Below, one piece after another: positions 1 through 6,690 of a stretch of 7,753 bases of DNA. Under the pieces are notes generated by a model. That model was not told the DNA's origin. It ran no database searches and saw only the letters and a list, made by a program, of their open reading frames with translations. A program made the position numbers and the translations under genes. Positions within the stretch are counted from its first letter, which is position 1; each line of letters begins with the position of its first letter. Origin of the DNA: Synergistaceae bacterium (GTDB lineage Bacteria > Synergistota > Synergistia > Synergistales > Aminobacteriaceae); NCBI GenBank assembly GCA_022837505.1, contig JALHFZ010000064.1, forward strand, positions 14,931 through 22,683, given 5' to 3'.

Positions 1-333
1 GAGGAGAACATCCACGATCGGGAAGTCCGGCGGATTTCGGACCTCGTCCGCATAGAGGTGGACGACGAGATTCAAAAACTCTACCCCAACCCCCGGTCAA
101 TGATCGTGGAGATCCGGGACCGGAAGGGCAATTCCGCCTCAACCCGGATTGACCACGCCAAGGGCGATCCCGAGAACCCCATGACGAATGAAGAGCTTTT
201 CGAAAAATTCCGGGACGTCACGGGAACGGTCATCCCCCGGAACAGAGCGGAGGAGATCCTCTCCGCCGCCATGGATATTGATACCAGGGAGGAAATTCTA
301 TCCTTCACAAAACTGCTCCAAATACACTCTTGA
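1..333 (+). CDS. MmgE/PrpD family protein, C-terminal fragment (cut by window edge)
   Basis: The frame is open from the first base to a TGA at 331-333, giving about 110 residues of a protein whose start lies outside the window. An internal ATG at 58 is not a credible start because the reading frame and the family homology continue upstream of it. The visible part has the C-terminal domain pattern of the MmgE/PrpD family: a beta strand (MIVEIRDRKG), then a stretch ending DPENPMTNEELFEKF, then a helical tail. The complete gene that follows has the same pattern (HPKNPFTREELIWKF), so the two are tandem paralogues. Family members include 2-methylcitrate dehydratase, cis-aconitate decarboxylase and iminodisuccinate epimerase. 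All catalytic residues lie in the missing part, so no reaction can be assigned. The next gene starts 13 nt after the stop, which indicates co-transcription. Confidence 0.85.
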   Translation, partial: EENIHDREVRRISDLVRIEVDDEIQKLYPNPRSMIVEIRDRKGNSASTRIDHAKGDPENPMTNEELFEKFRDVTGTVIPRNRAEEILSAAMDIDTREEILSFTKLLQIHS

Positions 334-338
334 GGGGG
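333..338 (+). promoter_or_regulatory. Ribosome binding site fixing the start of the second MmgE/PrpD gene
   Basis: A purine run, AGGGGG, overlaps the stop codon of the preceding gene and lies 8 nt before ATG 347. A second in-frame ATG follows directly at 350. The open frame runs upstream to about 188, but that part overlaps the previous coding region and has no family similarity, so 347 (or 350) is the better start. Confidence 0.6.
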
Positions 339-346
339 AATGCGCC

Positions 347-1732
347 ATGATGGACACAATCAACGAACGACTGTCAACCTTTTCTTCGGAACTGAAATTT
401 GAGGATATCCCGACAGAGGTGCTCGATCATCTGAAAACCGTATTGCTCGACAACTACGGCTGCGGCCTTTTCGGCTCGACCACCCCGTGGATGAAGATCT
501 ACAGGGATGTCCTCGAAGACCGGACCGACCGGAAGGAAGCCTCCATCTGGGGGACCGACCGGAAGACCTCCGTGGTCGGGGCCATGATGCTCAACGGCTC
601 GGCCATCAACTCCTTCGAGCTGGACGATACCCACACCGACGGCATCATCCACGTCTCCACGGGCGTCCTCGGATGCATCACCGGCTTCGCTGAGATGCAG
701 GGGAACATGAGCGGGAAGGACTTCCTCACCGCTGCCACCCTCGCCTACGAAGTGGCCTGCCGCGTAGCGGCCCCGGTGGGGATGGAGCTTGCCCACCAGG
801 GGTGGAACAACACGGGGACATGCTGCCCCCTGGGATCCACCGTGGGCGTCGGAAAAATGCTCGGCCTCACCCCCGGCCAGATGGGGCACGCCATGGGGAT
901 CTCCGCCAACTGGTCAAGCGGCCTCCAGGCGGTACAGTTCGCCTCCATGGCGAAGCGGATCGTCCCGTCCAAATCCTCCGAGGGAGCCATCATCGGCGCC
1001 CTGCTCGCCCAGAAGGGGTTCACGGGAATCGAGGATGTCTTTGAGAACAAATTCGGCGGTTTCTACAACTGCTTCACCGACGACGTCTACGATGTGGAGC
1101 GGACGAGCGGCGAACTGGGAAGCCGGTGGGAGCTCATGGGGATAGGCCTCAAGTTCTACTCCACCTGCAGAAGCAAGCACACCACCATCGGAGCCCTCCG
1201 GAAATTCCGGGATGACCACCCCGAGATCAAGCCTGAGGATATCGAAAAAGTCGTCGCCCACACCACCTCCATCACCCACAAATATTCCGTGGACGCCGAT
1301 TCGATCACCAGCGTCGTGGCCGCCCAGCTCAGCCACCCCTACGTATGCGCCGTCACCCTCCTTGAGGGAAATGCCTTTATCGACCAGTTCACCGAGGAGA
1401 AGATCAAGGACCCGAAGATCCTCGAGTTCGCGAAGAAGGTTGAGATCTTCGCCGACGAAGAAATCGAGAACCTCCCCAGGGCGCAGAGATATACCGTCAA
1501 GGTCGACGTTCATCTCAAGGACGGCACCGTCTTCAATCTGAAGGAGACCTACCCCAAGGGGCATCCCAAAAACCCCTTCACCAGGGAGGAGCTTATCTGG
1601 AAGTTCAAGTCCCTCGCAGGCAAGGTCTTCAAGGATGAAGCCCGGCTTGACAAGATCATCGACACCATTCTCAACCTCGAAAAGCTTGAGAATTTCAACG
1701 AACTCACGGAGCTCCTCTCAGCGAAAAACTGA
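347..1732 (+). CDS. MmgE/PrpD family protein (2-methylcitrate dehydratase-like), complete
   Basis: This 461-residue protein has the usual length of the MmgE/PrpD family, cytoplasmic enzymes that dehydrate, decarboxylate or epimerise polycarboxylates. Family landmarks are ELDDTH at residues 91-96 followed by H102, GWNNTGTCC at 152-160, AKRIV at 202-206, LKFYSTCRSKHT around 268-279, SHPYVCA near Y332, and the C-terminal HPKNPFTREELIWKF. Aligned by eye with human cis-aconitate decarboxylase (recalled residues D93, T97, H103, H159, K207, K272, Y318), the protein keeps T95, H102, K203, K269 and Y332. It has E91 for the first Asp and N154 where the His of the GFH/GWH motif is expected. The usual LHxGxAA segment is replaced by VPSKSS (206-211). 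The fold is clear, but the reaction is not: dehydratase, epimerase or decarboxylase are all possible. It lies directly behind a paralogue and 29 nt before the aconitase-type subunits, which implies action on the same substrate chain. Confidence 0.9.
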   Translation: MMDTINERLSTFSSELKFEDIPTEVLDHLKTVLLDNYGCGLFGSTTPWMKIYRDVLEDRTDRKEASIWGTDRKTSVVGAMMLNGSAINSFELDDTHTDGIIHVSTGVLGCITGFAEMQGNMSGKDFLTAATLAYEVACRVAAPVGMELAHQGWNNTGTCCPLGSTVGVGKMLGLTPGQMGHAMGISANWSSGLQAVQFASMAKRIVPSKSSEGAIIGALLAQKGFTGIEDVFENKFGGFYNCFTDDVYDVERTSGELGSRWELMGIGLKFYSTCRSKHTTIGALRKFRDDHPEIKPEDIEKVVAHTTSITHKYSVDADSITSVVAAQLSHPYVCAVTLLEGNAFIDQFTEEKIKDPKILEFAKKVEIFADEEIENLPRAQRYTVKVDVHLKDGTVFNLKETYPKGHPKNPFTREELIWKFKSLAGKVFKDEARLDKIIDTILNLEKLENFNELTELLSAKN

Positions 1733-1761
1733 GGGGGATAAAGGGAAGGGGGTGCAGAGCA

Positions 1762-3027
1762 GTGGGAAAGACTGCGGCGGAGAAGATCGTCTCAGCCCAC
1801 GTCCAGGGGGACGTGAAAGCCGGTGACTACGTCGTTGCCGACGTGGATCTGGCCATGATTCACGACACCACCGGCCCCATCGCCATTCGGGCCTTTGAAG
1901 AATACGGAAAGGAAAAAGTCTGGGATCCCTCGAAGATGGTGATCGTCCTCGACCACGCCACTCCGAGCCCCAATGAGAGGATCAGCGGACTCCACACCCT
2001 TCTCCGGCAGTTTGCCTCATCCCAGGGGATCCGCCTCTTCGACGGAGGGGAGGGAGTCTGCCACCAGCTTGTCGCTGAAAAGGGGCTCGTCGTTCCGGGG
2101 GACCTAGCCGTGGGGGCGGACTCCCATACCTGCACCTACGGGGCCCTGAACGTATTCTCCTTCGGAATAGGGTCGACGGATATGAGCGGCGTCATGCTCA
2201 CGGGAAAGCTCTGGCTCCGGGTTCCCTCTACCATGAAGGTGGATTTTCACGGCGCTCCCCCTCCCGGAACCTATGCAAAGGACCTCATGCTCCACCTCAT
2301 CGGAAGGATCGGCTCCGCCGGGGCGGACTACCTCGCCCTCTCCTTCGGAGGGGATACGGTCCGGGCCATGAGCATCTCCGAGCGGATGACCCTGAGCAAT
2401 ATGGCCATCGAGTGCGGAGCCAAGGTCGGGCTGATGGAGGCGGACGAGAAGACCCTCGCCTATCTGAAAGGGACAGGCGGCCGAACTCCCCGGCCCGTCT
2501 GGGACGACGATGACGCCGAGTTCGCCTCGGCCATGGAGATCGACGTAACCTCTCTGCCCCCCCAGGTAAGCTGCCCCCATTCGGTGGATGCCGTCGTACC
2601 GGTGACGGAGGTCGAGGGAACGGAGATCAGCCAGGTCTATATCGGCACCTGCACCAACGGCCGTCTTGACGATCTCCGGATCGCCGCCGGGATTCTCGAG
2701 GGGAGAAAAATATCGCCACACTGCCGCCTGCTCGTCTGCCCTCCCTCCCGGAAAGTCCTCATGGACGCCCTGGCGGAGGGTCTTATCTTCAAGATCGTCG
2801 AGGCCGGCGGGACCATTCTGCCGCCGGGGTGCGGCCCCTGCCCCGGCACGCACCAGGGCATCCCGGGGGACGGCGAAAGGGTCATCTCCACGGCAAACCG
2901 GAATTTCAAGGGGAGAATGGGAAACAACAAGGCGGAGATCTACCTCGCCTCTCCGGCCACCTGCGCGGCCAGCGCCCTTGAGGGAAAGATCGCCGATCCG
3001 CGGAAATTCATCTCCGGTGCGCCGTGA
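1762..3027 (+). CDS. Aconitase-superfamily hydro-lyase, large subunit (3-isopropylmalate/homoaconitate/dimethylmalate dehydratase type)
   Basis: This 421-residue protein matches the length and motifs of the large subunit of 3-isopropylmalate dehydratase and its relatives (archaeal LeuC2, homoaconitase, 2,3-dimethylmalate dehydratase DmdA). It starts at GTG 1762, 9 nt after a purine-rich GGGAAGGGGG site, and the N-terminus GKTAAEKIVSAH is typical. The [4Fe-4S] cluster ligands are visible: C297 in IGTCTNGR, and C357 and C360 in GCGPCPGTH. Other marks are DHATPSPN, GADSHTCTYGALNVFSFGIGST, and the C-terminal SPATCAASALEGKIADPRKF. The enzyme would remove water from a 2- or 3-hydroxy acid and add it back through an unsaturated intermediate in the cytoplasm. 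No leucine synthesis gene (leuA, leuB) is nearby. The neighbours are a PrpD-like protein, a transporter and a C-C lyase, so a catabolic role is more likely than leucine synthesis. Its TGA overlaps the small subunit's ribosome binding site. Confidence 0.93.
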   Translation: MGKTAAEKIVSAHVQGDVKAGDYVVADVDLAMIHDTTGPIAIRAFEEYGKEKVWDPSKMVIVLDHATPSPNERISGLHTLLRQFASSQGIRLFDGGEGVCHQLVAEKGLVVPGDLAVGADSHTCTYGALNVFSFGIGSTDMSGVMLTGKLWLRVPSTMKVDFHGAPPPGTYAKDLMLHLIGRIGSAGADYLALSFGGDTVRAMSISERMTLSNMAIECGAKVGLMEADEKTLAYLKGTGGRTPRPVWDDDDAEFASAMEIDVTSLPPQVSCPHSVDAVVPVTEVEGTEISQVYIGTCTNGRLDDLRIAAGILEGRKISPHCRLLVCPPSRKVLMDALAEGLIFKIVEAGGTILPPGCGPCPGTHQGIPGDGERVISTANRNFKGRMGNNKAEIYLASPATCAASALEGKIADPRKFISGAP

Positions 3028-3033
3028 GGAGGG
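3026..3033 (+). promoter_or_regulatory. Ribosome binding site for the small subunit, overlapping the large-subunit stop
   Basis: GAGGAGGG sits on the TGA stop of the large-subunit gene and 5 nt before ATG 3039. This decides between ATG 3039 and an in-frame GTG at 3024, which has no site at proper distance. It also suggests translational coupling of the two subunits. Confidence 0.7.
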
Positions 3034-3038
3034 ATGAA

Positions 3039-3545
3039 ATGGAAGACCTGCTGACAGGAAGGGTCCACAAGTTCGGCGACGATATAAACACGGACTACAT
3101 CATCGCCGGAAAGTACACGAAAACCCTCGATTTCACCACCCTTGCGGAACACGTCTTCGAGGATATCGCCCCCGGCTTCGCCCAAAGGGTCACCCCCGGG
3201 GACATCATCGCCGCGGGGAGCAATTTCGGCTGCGGCTCCTCCCGGGACCAGGCTCCCATCGCCATAAAATACGCCGGAATCGGCGCCATTCTGGCGAAAT
3301 CCTACTCGCGGATCTTTTTCCGGAATGCGATCAACCAGGGGATTCCCGCCTTCCTGTGCGACACCGATGCTCTGCAGGAGGGCGACAGAGTGATCATCCG
3401 GCTCGAGGAGAACAGGATCGAGCTTCCCGACAGGGGGGAGTTCCTCCCCCTGACGCCCCTGTCGCCGGTGATGCTCGACATCCTCAGAGAAGGGGGACTT
3501 GTGGAATATCTGAAGAAGAACGGCACCTACGTTCTTGAAGGGTAG
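3039..3545 (+). CDS. Aconitase-superfamily hydro-lyase, small subunit (LeuD2/DmdB type)
   Basis: This 168-residue protein is the swivelling-domain partner of the upstream large subunit. Its length fits the short LeuD2/homoaconitase/DmdB class rather than the roughly 200-residue enterobacterial LeuD. The N-terminal LTGRVHKFGDDINTDYII and the central NFGCGSSRDQAPIAIKYAGIGAILAKSYSRIFFRNAINQGIP are near-consensus for the family. The substrate-recognition loop after the GDDINTD strand reads YTKT at residues 26-29. Known isopropylmalate and homoaconitate enzymes of this class, as I recall, have YLRV or YLRT there. The changed loop suggests a substrate other than isopropylmalate. The start is ATG 3039, 11 nt after the large-subunit stop. 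Together with that subunit it forms the heteromeric dehydratase. Confidence 0.93.
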   Translation: MEDLLTGRVHKFGDDINTDYIIAGKYTKTLDFTTLAEHVFEDIAPGFAQRVTPGDIIAAGSNFGCGSSRDQAPIAIKYAGIGAILAKSYSRIFFRNAINQGIPAFLCDTDALQEGDRVIIRLEENRIELPDRGEFLPLTPLSPVMLDILREGGLVEYLKKNGTYVLEG

Positions 3546-3657
3546 CATCCGCCGGACCACGAAGGGAGGGATGCGAAGGAAAAACTTTCAAAAGCCCCTG
3601 CGCCCGAATATTCTCAAGATACATCATGAGGAATACTCAGACAGGAGGAATATATCA

Positions 3658-4677
3658 ATGAAGAAAAGAACAGCTCTTTTTTCCCGGATAGCAGCTCTTG
3701 CCATTCTTACCCTTTGCCTGGTCGCAGGAGGGGCCTCCGCAGCGGATGTGTACCTGAACATGGGGAGCACCTCTTCGAGCTCCGGAGTCTACGCGTGGTG
3801 CGTGGCTGCGGCGAACGTCATCAACAAGGCGGACAACGGCATCCAGGTTACCGTCGTTGAGAGCGGCGCCGGCATGGACAACCTCAGAAAGATCAGCTCC
3901 GGTGTCTTCGATTTCGCCATGGCCATCGACCTTCCCGGATCCCTTCAGCTCTACAAGGGGATCGAGGGGTTCGAGGGCAAGGCCTTCAAGGATGTCCGGT
4001 GGCTCTTCCTCAGAAACATCTTCGCCGACCGACTCTATGTGCTGAAGGATGCCGGAATCACGACTTTTGGCGACCTCAAGGGAAAAAAATTCAGCCCCGG
4101 CATCCCCGGATCGGCCTCTGCGGCCTATGTCACCCAGTACAACGACATTCTCGGATATGACATCAACCTCGTTCCCTCGGCACTTGCGGACGGCATCAGC
4201 GCTCTGAAAGAAAAACGGATCGTGGGACTTCAGAAATCGAGCGGGCTGAAGAGCATGGATGCCTCCCTCATTGAAGTGAACATGACCACCCCCCTCACCG
4301 TCGTCGGCTACTCCAAAGAAGACGTGGAGAAAATCCAGAAGGTCATCCCCTACATGACCTTCCTCGAGCAGCCCAAGGGAACCATCAAGGAGTTCCCGGA
4401 CGTCGGCCCCATCTGGGAGGAATGCCCCATCGCCGGCGCGGTCTCCACGGCTGCCATGCCTGAGGAGATCGGTTACCAGATCGTAAAGGCCTACGTCGAA
4501 GGGTTCGATGAGATCGCCTCCGCCTACGGAGCCATCAAGGGCTTTGACCCTGTGGCGGACTACTTCAAAAACGCGGGAGAAGACGTCGTTCCCGCCCATG
4601 CCGGGCTCATCCGGTATGCGAAGGAAAAGGGCATCGAGGTTCCGGAAAGATTCATTCCCCCTGAGTACAAAAAGTAA
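3658..4677 (+). CDS. TAXI family TRAP transporter solute-binding protein
   Basis: This 339-residue exported protein is the substrate-binding component of a TRAP transporter of the TAXI class. Residues 1-28 form a classic signal peptide: MKKR, then a hydrophobic core (AALAILTLCLVAGG), with predicted cleavage after ASA at 26-28 or one residue later. The Cys at position 20 lacks a proper lipobox, so a lipoprotein is unlikely. Family features follow: LNMGSTSSSSGVYAWCVAAANVIN, then SGAGMDNLRKISSGVFDFAMA, ITTFGDLKGKKFSPGIPGSAS, and the C-terminal VVPAHAGLIRYAKEKGI, which matches the HxGAxxYxxExG ending common in TAXI proteins. The start ATG 3658 has AGGAGG at 3643-3648 in front. The 112-nt gap before it holds no gene. 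TAXI ligands are poorly known (glutamate and 2-oxoglutarate types are described). The neighbouring enzymes suggest a hydroxy-di- or tricarboxylate here. Confidence 0.93.
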   Translation: MKKRTALFSRIAALAILTLCLVAGGASAADVYLNMGSTSSSSGVYAWCVAAANVINKADNGIQVTVVESGAGMDNLRKISSGVFDFAMAIDLPGSLQLYKGIEGFEGKAFKDVRWLFLRNIFADRLYVLKDAGITTFGDLKGKKFSPGIPGSASAAYVTQYNDILGYDINLVPSALADGISALKEKRIVGLQKSSGLKSMDASLIEVNMTTPLTVVGYSKEDVEKIQKVIPYMTFLEQPKGTIKEFPDVGPIWEECPIAGAVSTAAMPEEIGYQIVKAYVEGFDEIASAYGAIKGFDPVADYFKNAGEDVVPAHAGLIRYAKEKGIEVPERFIPPEYKK

Positions 4678-4697
4678 AATCGGCAGTTCATCATCTC

Positions 4698-4731
4698 TTC
4701 CGGCCGCTTTTTTTCCAAAAAGCGGCCGGAA
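4698..4731 (+). promoter_or_regulatory. Perfect 15-bp hairpin between the binding-protein and permease genes
   Basis: Positions 4698-4712 (TTCCGGCCGCTTTTT) pair perfectly with 4717-4731, leaving a four-base TTCC loop. The stem starts 20 nt after the binding-protein stop and ends 21 nt before the permease GTG start. No U-run follows the 3' arm, so it is not a standard intrinsic terminator. A hairpin in this place commonly protects the 3' end of the upstream mRNA segment, or attenuates read-through, so that the periplasmic protein is made in excess of the permease. That role is inferred from position. Confidence 0.75.
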
Positions 4732-4752
4732 ACCGCACGGGAGGGGTTCAGC

Positions 4753-6672
4753 GTGACTCTATCGTCCTCGGGGAAAATCAAGACCAACATACTTTTCGTC
4801 CTCGGTTTTTCTCTCGCCCTGTTTCAGCTTCTCGCTCCGATCTTCCTGACCGATCTGCTCGACATACAGTTTCGGGCCGTCCACGTCGCCTTCGGACTGT
4901 CCATAGCCTTTCTCTATTACCCCTTCCGGCGGAGAGCAGAGGATGATACCGGGGGAAGGGGGATCTCCCCCTTCGACATCCTTCTGATCGTCCTCCTCCT
5001 TGCCGCGAATTTCAACGCCTTCATCAAAGCCCTCAACATCTACATGGGAACTGTCGAAGCGGGGACCCTTGACATGTTCCTCGGAATAACCCTCGTGATC
5101 CTCGTCCTCGAGGCAGCCCGGCGGACCGTGGGGCTTGCCATACCCGTTATGGTCCTCCTTCTCATGGGGTATATCTACATGGGAGACTCCTTTCCGGGGA
5201 TATGGAAGCTTCGGGGCATCAACCTGGAGTTTGTCATCAACTCCCTCTACTACTCCCCCCTCGGCATTTTCGGCAGCGTGACGGGAATGTCGGCCACCTT
5301 CATCTCCATGTTCATCATCTTCGGCTCCCTCCTTTCGGCCACAGGGGGAGGAAAGACCTTCATCGACATCGCCCTCGCCATCACAGGGAAATATACGGGA
5401 GGCCCCGCCAAGGCCGCCGTGGTCTCCAGCGCCCTTTTCGGAAGCATCTCGGGCAGCTCCGTTGCCAACGTCATGGTCACGGGAAGCTATACGATCCCCC
5501 TCATGAAACGCCTCGGGTACAAGCCTGAATTCGCCGCAGCCGTGGAGGCCATCGCCTCCTCGGGCGGAGGGATCACCCCTCCAATCATGAGCATCAGCGC
5601 CTTCATGATGGCAGAATTTCTCAACATCTCCTATTTCCACATCATCGGATACGCCCTTCTCCCCTGCCTGCTCTACTACGCCGGGGTCTTCAGTGGTGTT
5701 CACTTCCGCACGGTCCGCATGGGAATCGACAAGCTTCCGCCGGAAGAAATCCCCCTATGGAAGGACATTCTGACCCTTGAGCGCATTGCGGGGCTCATCA
5801 TTCCGACGGGGGTGCTTCTGTACCTCATAGGGATCGGACAGCCCCTTCAGCTCGCGGGTTTTTACGCCTGCGCCTCGGCCCTGGGTGTCTTTTTCTTCAT
5901 CGGCATCGTCAAGGGAAAAATGGCCGAGACCATGAAACTGATCTTCTCCGCCCTCTCCGAGGGGGGCCGGGACGTGGCCCAGATTGTGCCCATCCTCGTC
6001 TCCGTAAGCATGCTGGTCAACCTCATCGGCCTCACGGGGCTGGCCCCGAAGATCAGCGGCGTCATCCTTGAGGTCGGCGGGACGAACATCTACTTCTCCC
6101 TGCTGATCGCCACCATCGTCCCCTTCCTTCTCGGGACCTCCCTTCCGGTGGTCCCCACCTATGTCCTCTCCGTTTCCATCCTCGTGCCTCCCCTGCTCAA
6201 ACTGGGAATCGACCCCGTGGCCGCCCACCTCTTCTTCATCTACTGGGCGATCCTCGGAGGAGTCACTCCCCCCACATGCACCGCCGCCGTGGCCGCAGCG
6301 GGGATAGCGAAGGCGAACTGGGTGAAGACAGGATTCATGGCCGTCCGCCTCGGAGCTGTGGCCTTCATTCTCCCCTACTTCTTCGCCCTGAACCCTGCCC
6401 TCGTGGGACGAGCACCTCTTGCAAGCATCCTGACCCACGGAATCACCGGGTTCATCGGGGCCATATCCATCGCCTACGGATTGTTCAGCTGCCGGGGAGA
6501 ACATGCCTCCGTGAACTTCCTCTTCTGCGCTGCCTTCATCGTCGGAGGCCTGCTCCTTCTCTTTCCGGGTACGGTTCCCTCCGTCGTCGGAATTGTTCTC
6601 GTAGGGGGGGCACTGCTTCTGGACAGAAAGTTCTTCTCGCCCAATGTCCGTCCTAAAACCCAGATTCTCTAG
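4753..6672 (+). CDS. TRAP transporter fused permease (DctQ-DctM fusion, TAXI-associated)
   Basis: This 639-residue, highly hydrophobic inner-membrane protein combines the small (DctQ-like) and large (DctM-like) TRAP permease parts in one chain, as is usual for TAXI systems. The N-terminus has the fused-permease signature FRAVHVAFGLSIAFLYYP at 40-57. The DctM part carries GSSVANVMVTGSYTIPLM at 234-251, then EAIASSGGGITPPIMS at 265-280. The second half-repeat has GTSLPVVPTYVLS and ends with GGVTPPTCTAAVAAAGIA around 502-519. Several further hydrophobic segments follow to the C-terminus. The protein would import the ligand delivered by the binding protein, driven by an ion gradient, probably Na+ as in studied TRAP systems. 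The start is GTG 4753 with GGAGGGG 6 nt upstream. Substrate specificity cannot be read from the permease. The segment GGGITPP differs from the GGQIMPP I recall for many fused permeases. Confidence 0.94.
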   Translation: MTLSSSGKIKTNILFVLGFSLALFQLLAPIFLTDLLDIQFRAVHVAFGLSIAFLYYPFRRRAEDDTGGRGISPFDILLIVLLLAANFNAFIKALNIYMGTVEAGTLDMFLGITLVILVLEAARRTVGLAIPVMVLLLMGYIYMGDSFPGIWKLRGINLEFVINSLYYSPLGIFGSVTGMSATFISMFIIFGSLLSATGGGKTFIDIALAITGKYTGGPAKAAVVSSALFGSISGSSVANVMVTGSYTIPLMKRLGYKPEFAAAVEAIASSGGGITPPIMSISAFMMAEFLNISYFHIIGYALLPCLLYYAGVFSGVHFRTVRMGIDKLPPEEIPLWKDILTLERIAGLIIPTGVLLYLIGIGQPLQLAGFYACASALGVFFFIGIVKGKMAETMKLIFSALSEGGRDVAQIVPILVSVSMLVNLIGLTGLAPKISGVILEVGGTNIYFSLLIATIVPFLLGTSLPVVPTYVLSVSILVPPLLKLGIDPVAAHLFFIYWAILGGVTPPTCTAAVAAAGIAKANWVKTGFMAVRLGAVAFILPYFFALNPALVGRAPLASILTHGITGFIGAISIAYGLFSCRGEHASVNFLFCAAFIVGGLLLLFPGTVPSVVGIVLVGGALLLDRKFFSPNVRPKTQIL

Positions 6673-6673
6673 C

Positions 6674-6682
6674 AAGGAGGAG
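6674..6682 (+). promoter_or_regulatory. Strong ribosome binding site deciding a TTG start
   Basis: AAGGAGGAG lies 8 nt before TTG 6691, the expected position for initiation there. The next in-frame ATG is at 6718, 35 nt away and too far for this site. The residues between the two (KKTTLLKR) also fit the N-terminal helix of the lyase family. Confidence 0.75.
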
Positions 6683-6690
6683 TTTCAATT

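Noticed and set aside
188..346. Extended N-terminus of the second MmgE/PrpD protein
   Set aside because: The frame is open but overlaps the preceding coding region, has no family similarity and no suitable ribosome site; ATG 347 is well supported.
2104..2853. Long open frames on the - strand (also 374-889, 914-1564, 3655-4599, 4759-5703, 5755-6675, 6685-7629)
   Set aside because: These mirror strongly biased + strand genes with C/G third positions. Their translations are low-complexity, rich in G, D, E and H, with no recognisable domain, and they lie wholly over confident + strand coding regions.
1762..3545. Annotation as leucine biosynthesis leuCD
   Set aside because: The family match is real, but there is no leuA or leuB, the specificity loop is unusual, and the neighbours are catabolic and transport genes, so the gene symbols would mislead.
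3586..3614. Possible internal promoter TTTCAA - 17 nt - TATTCT before the binding-protein gene
   Set aside because: Only 3 of 6 and 4 of 6 positions match the sigma-70 consensus. The spacing is ideal, and a 112-nt gap could hold a promoter, but the match is too weak to list.
3610..3634. Imperfect stem ATTCTCA / TGAGGAAT before the binding-protein gene
   Set aside because: It has seven pairs, a bulge and a 10-nt AT-rich loop; such a structure is expected by chance and has no terminator features.
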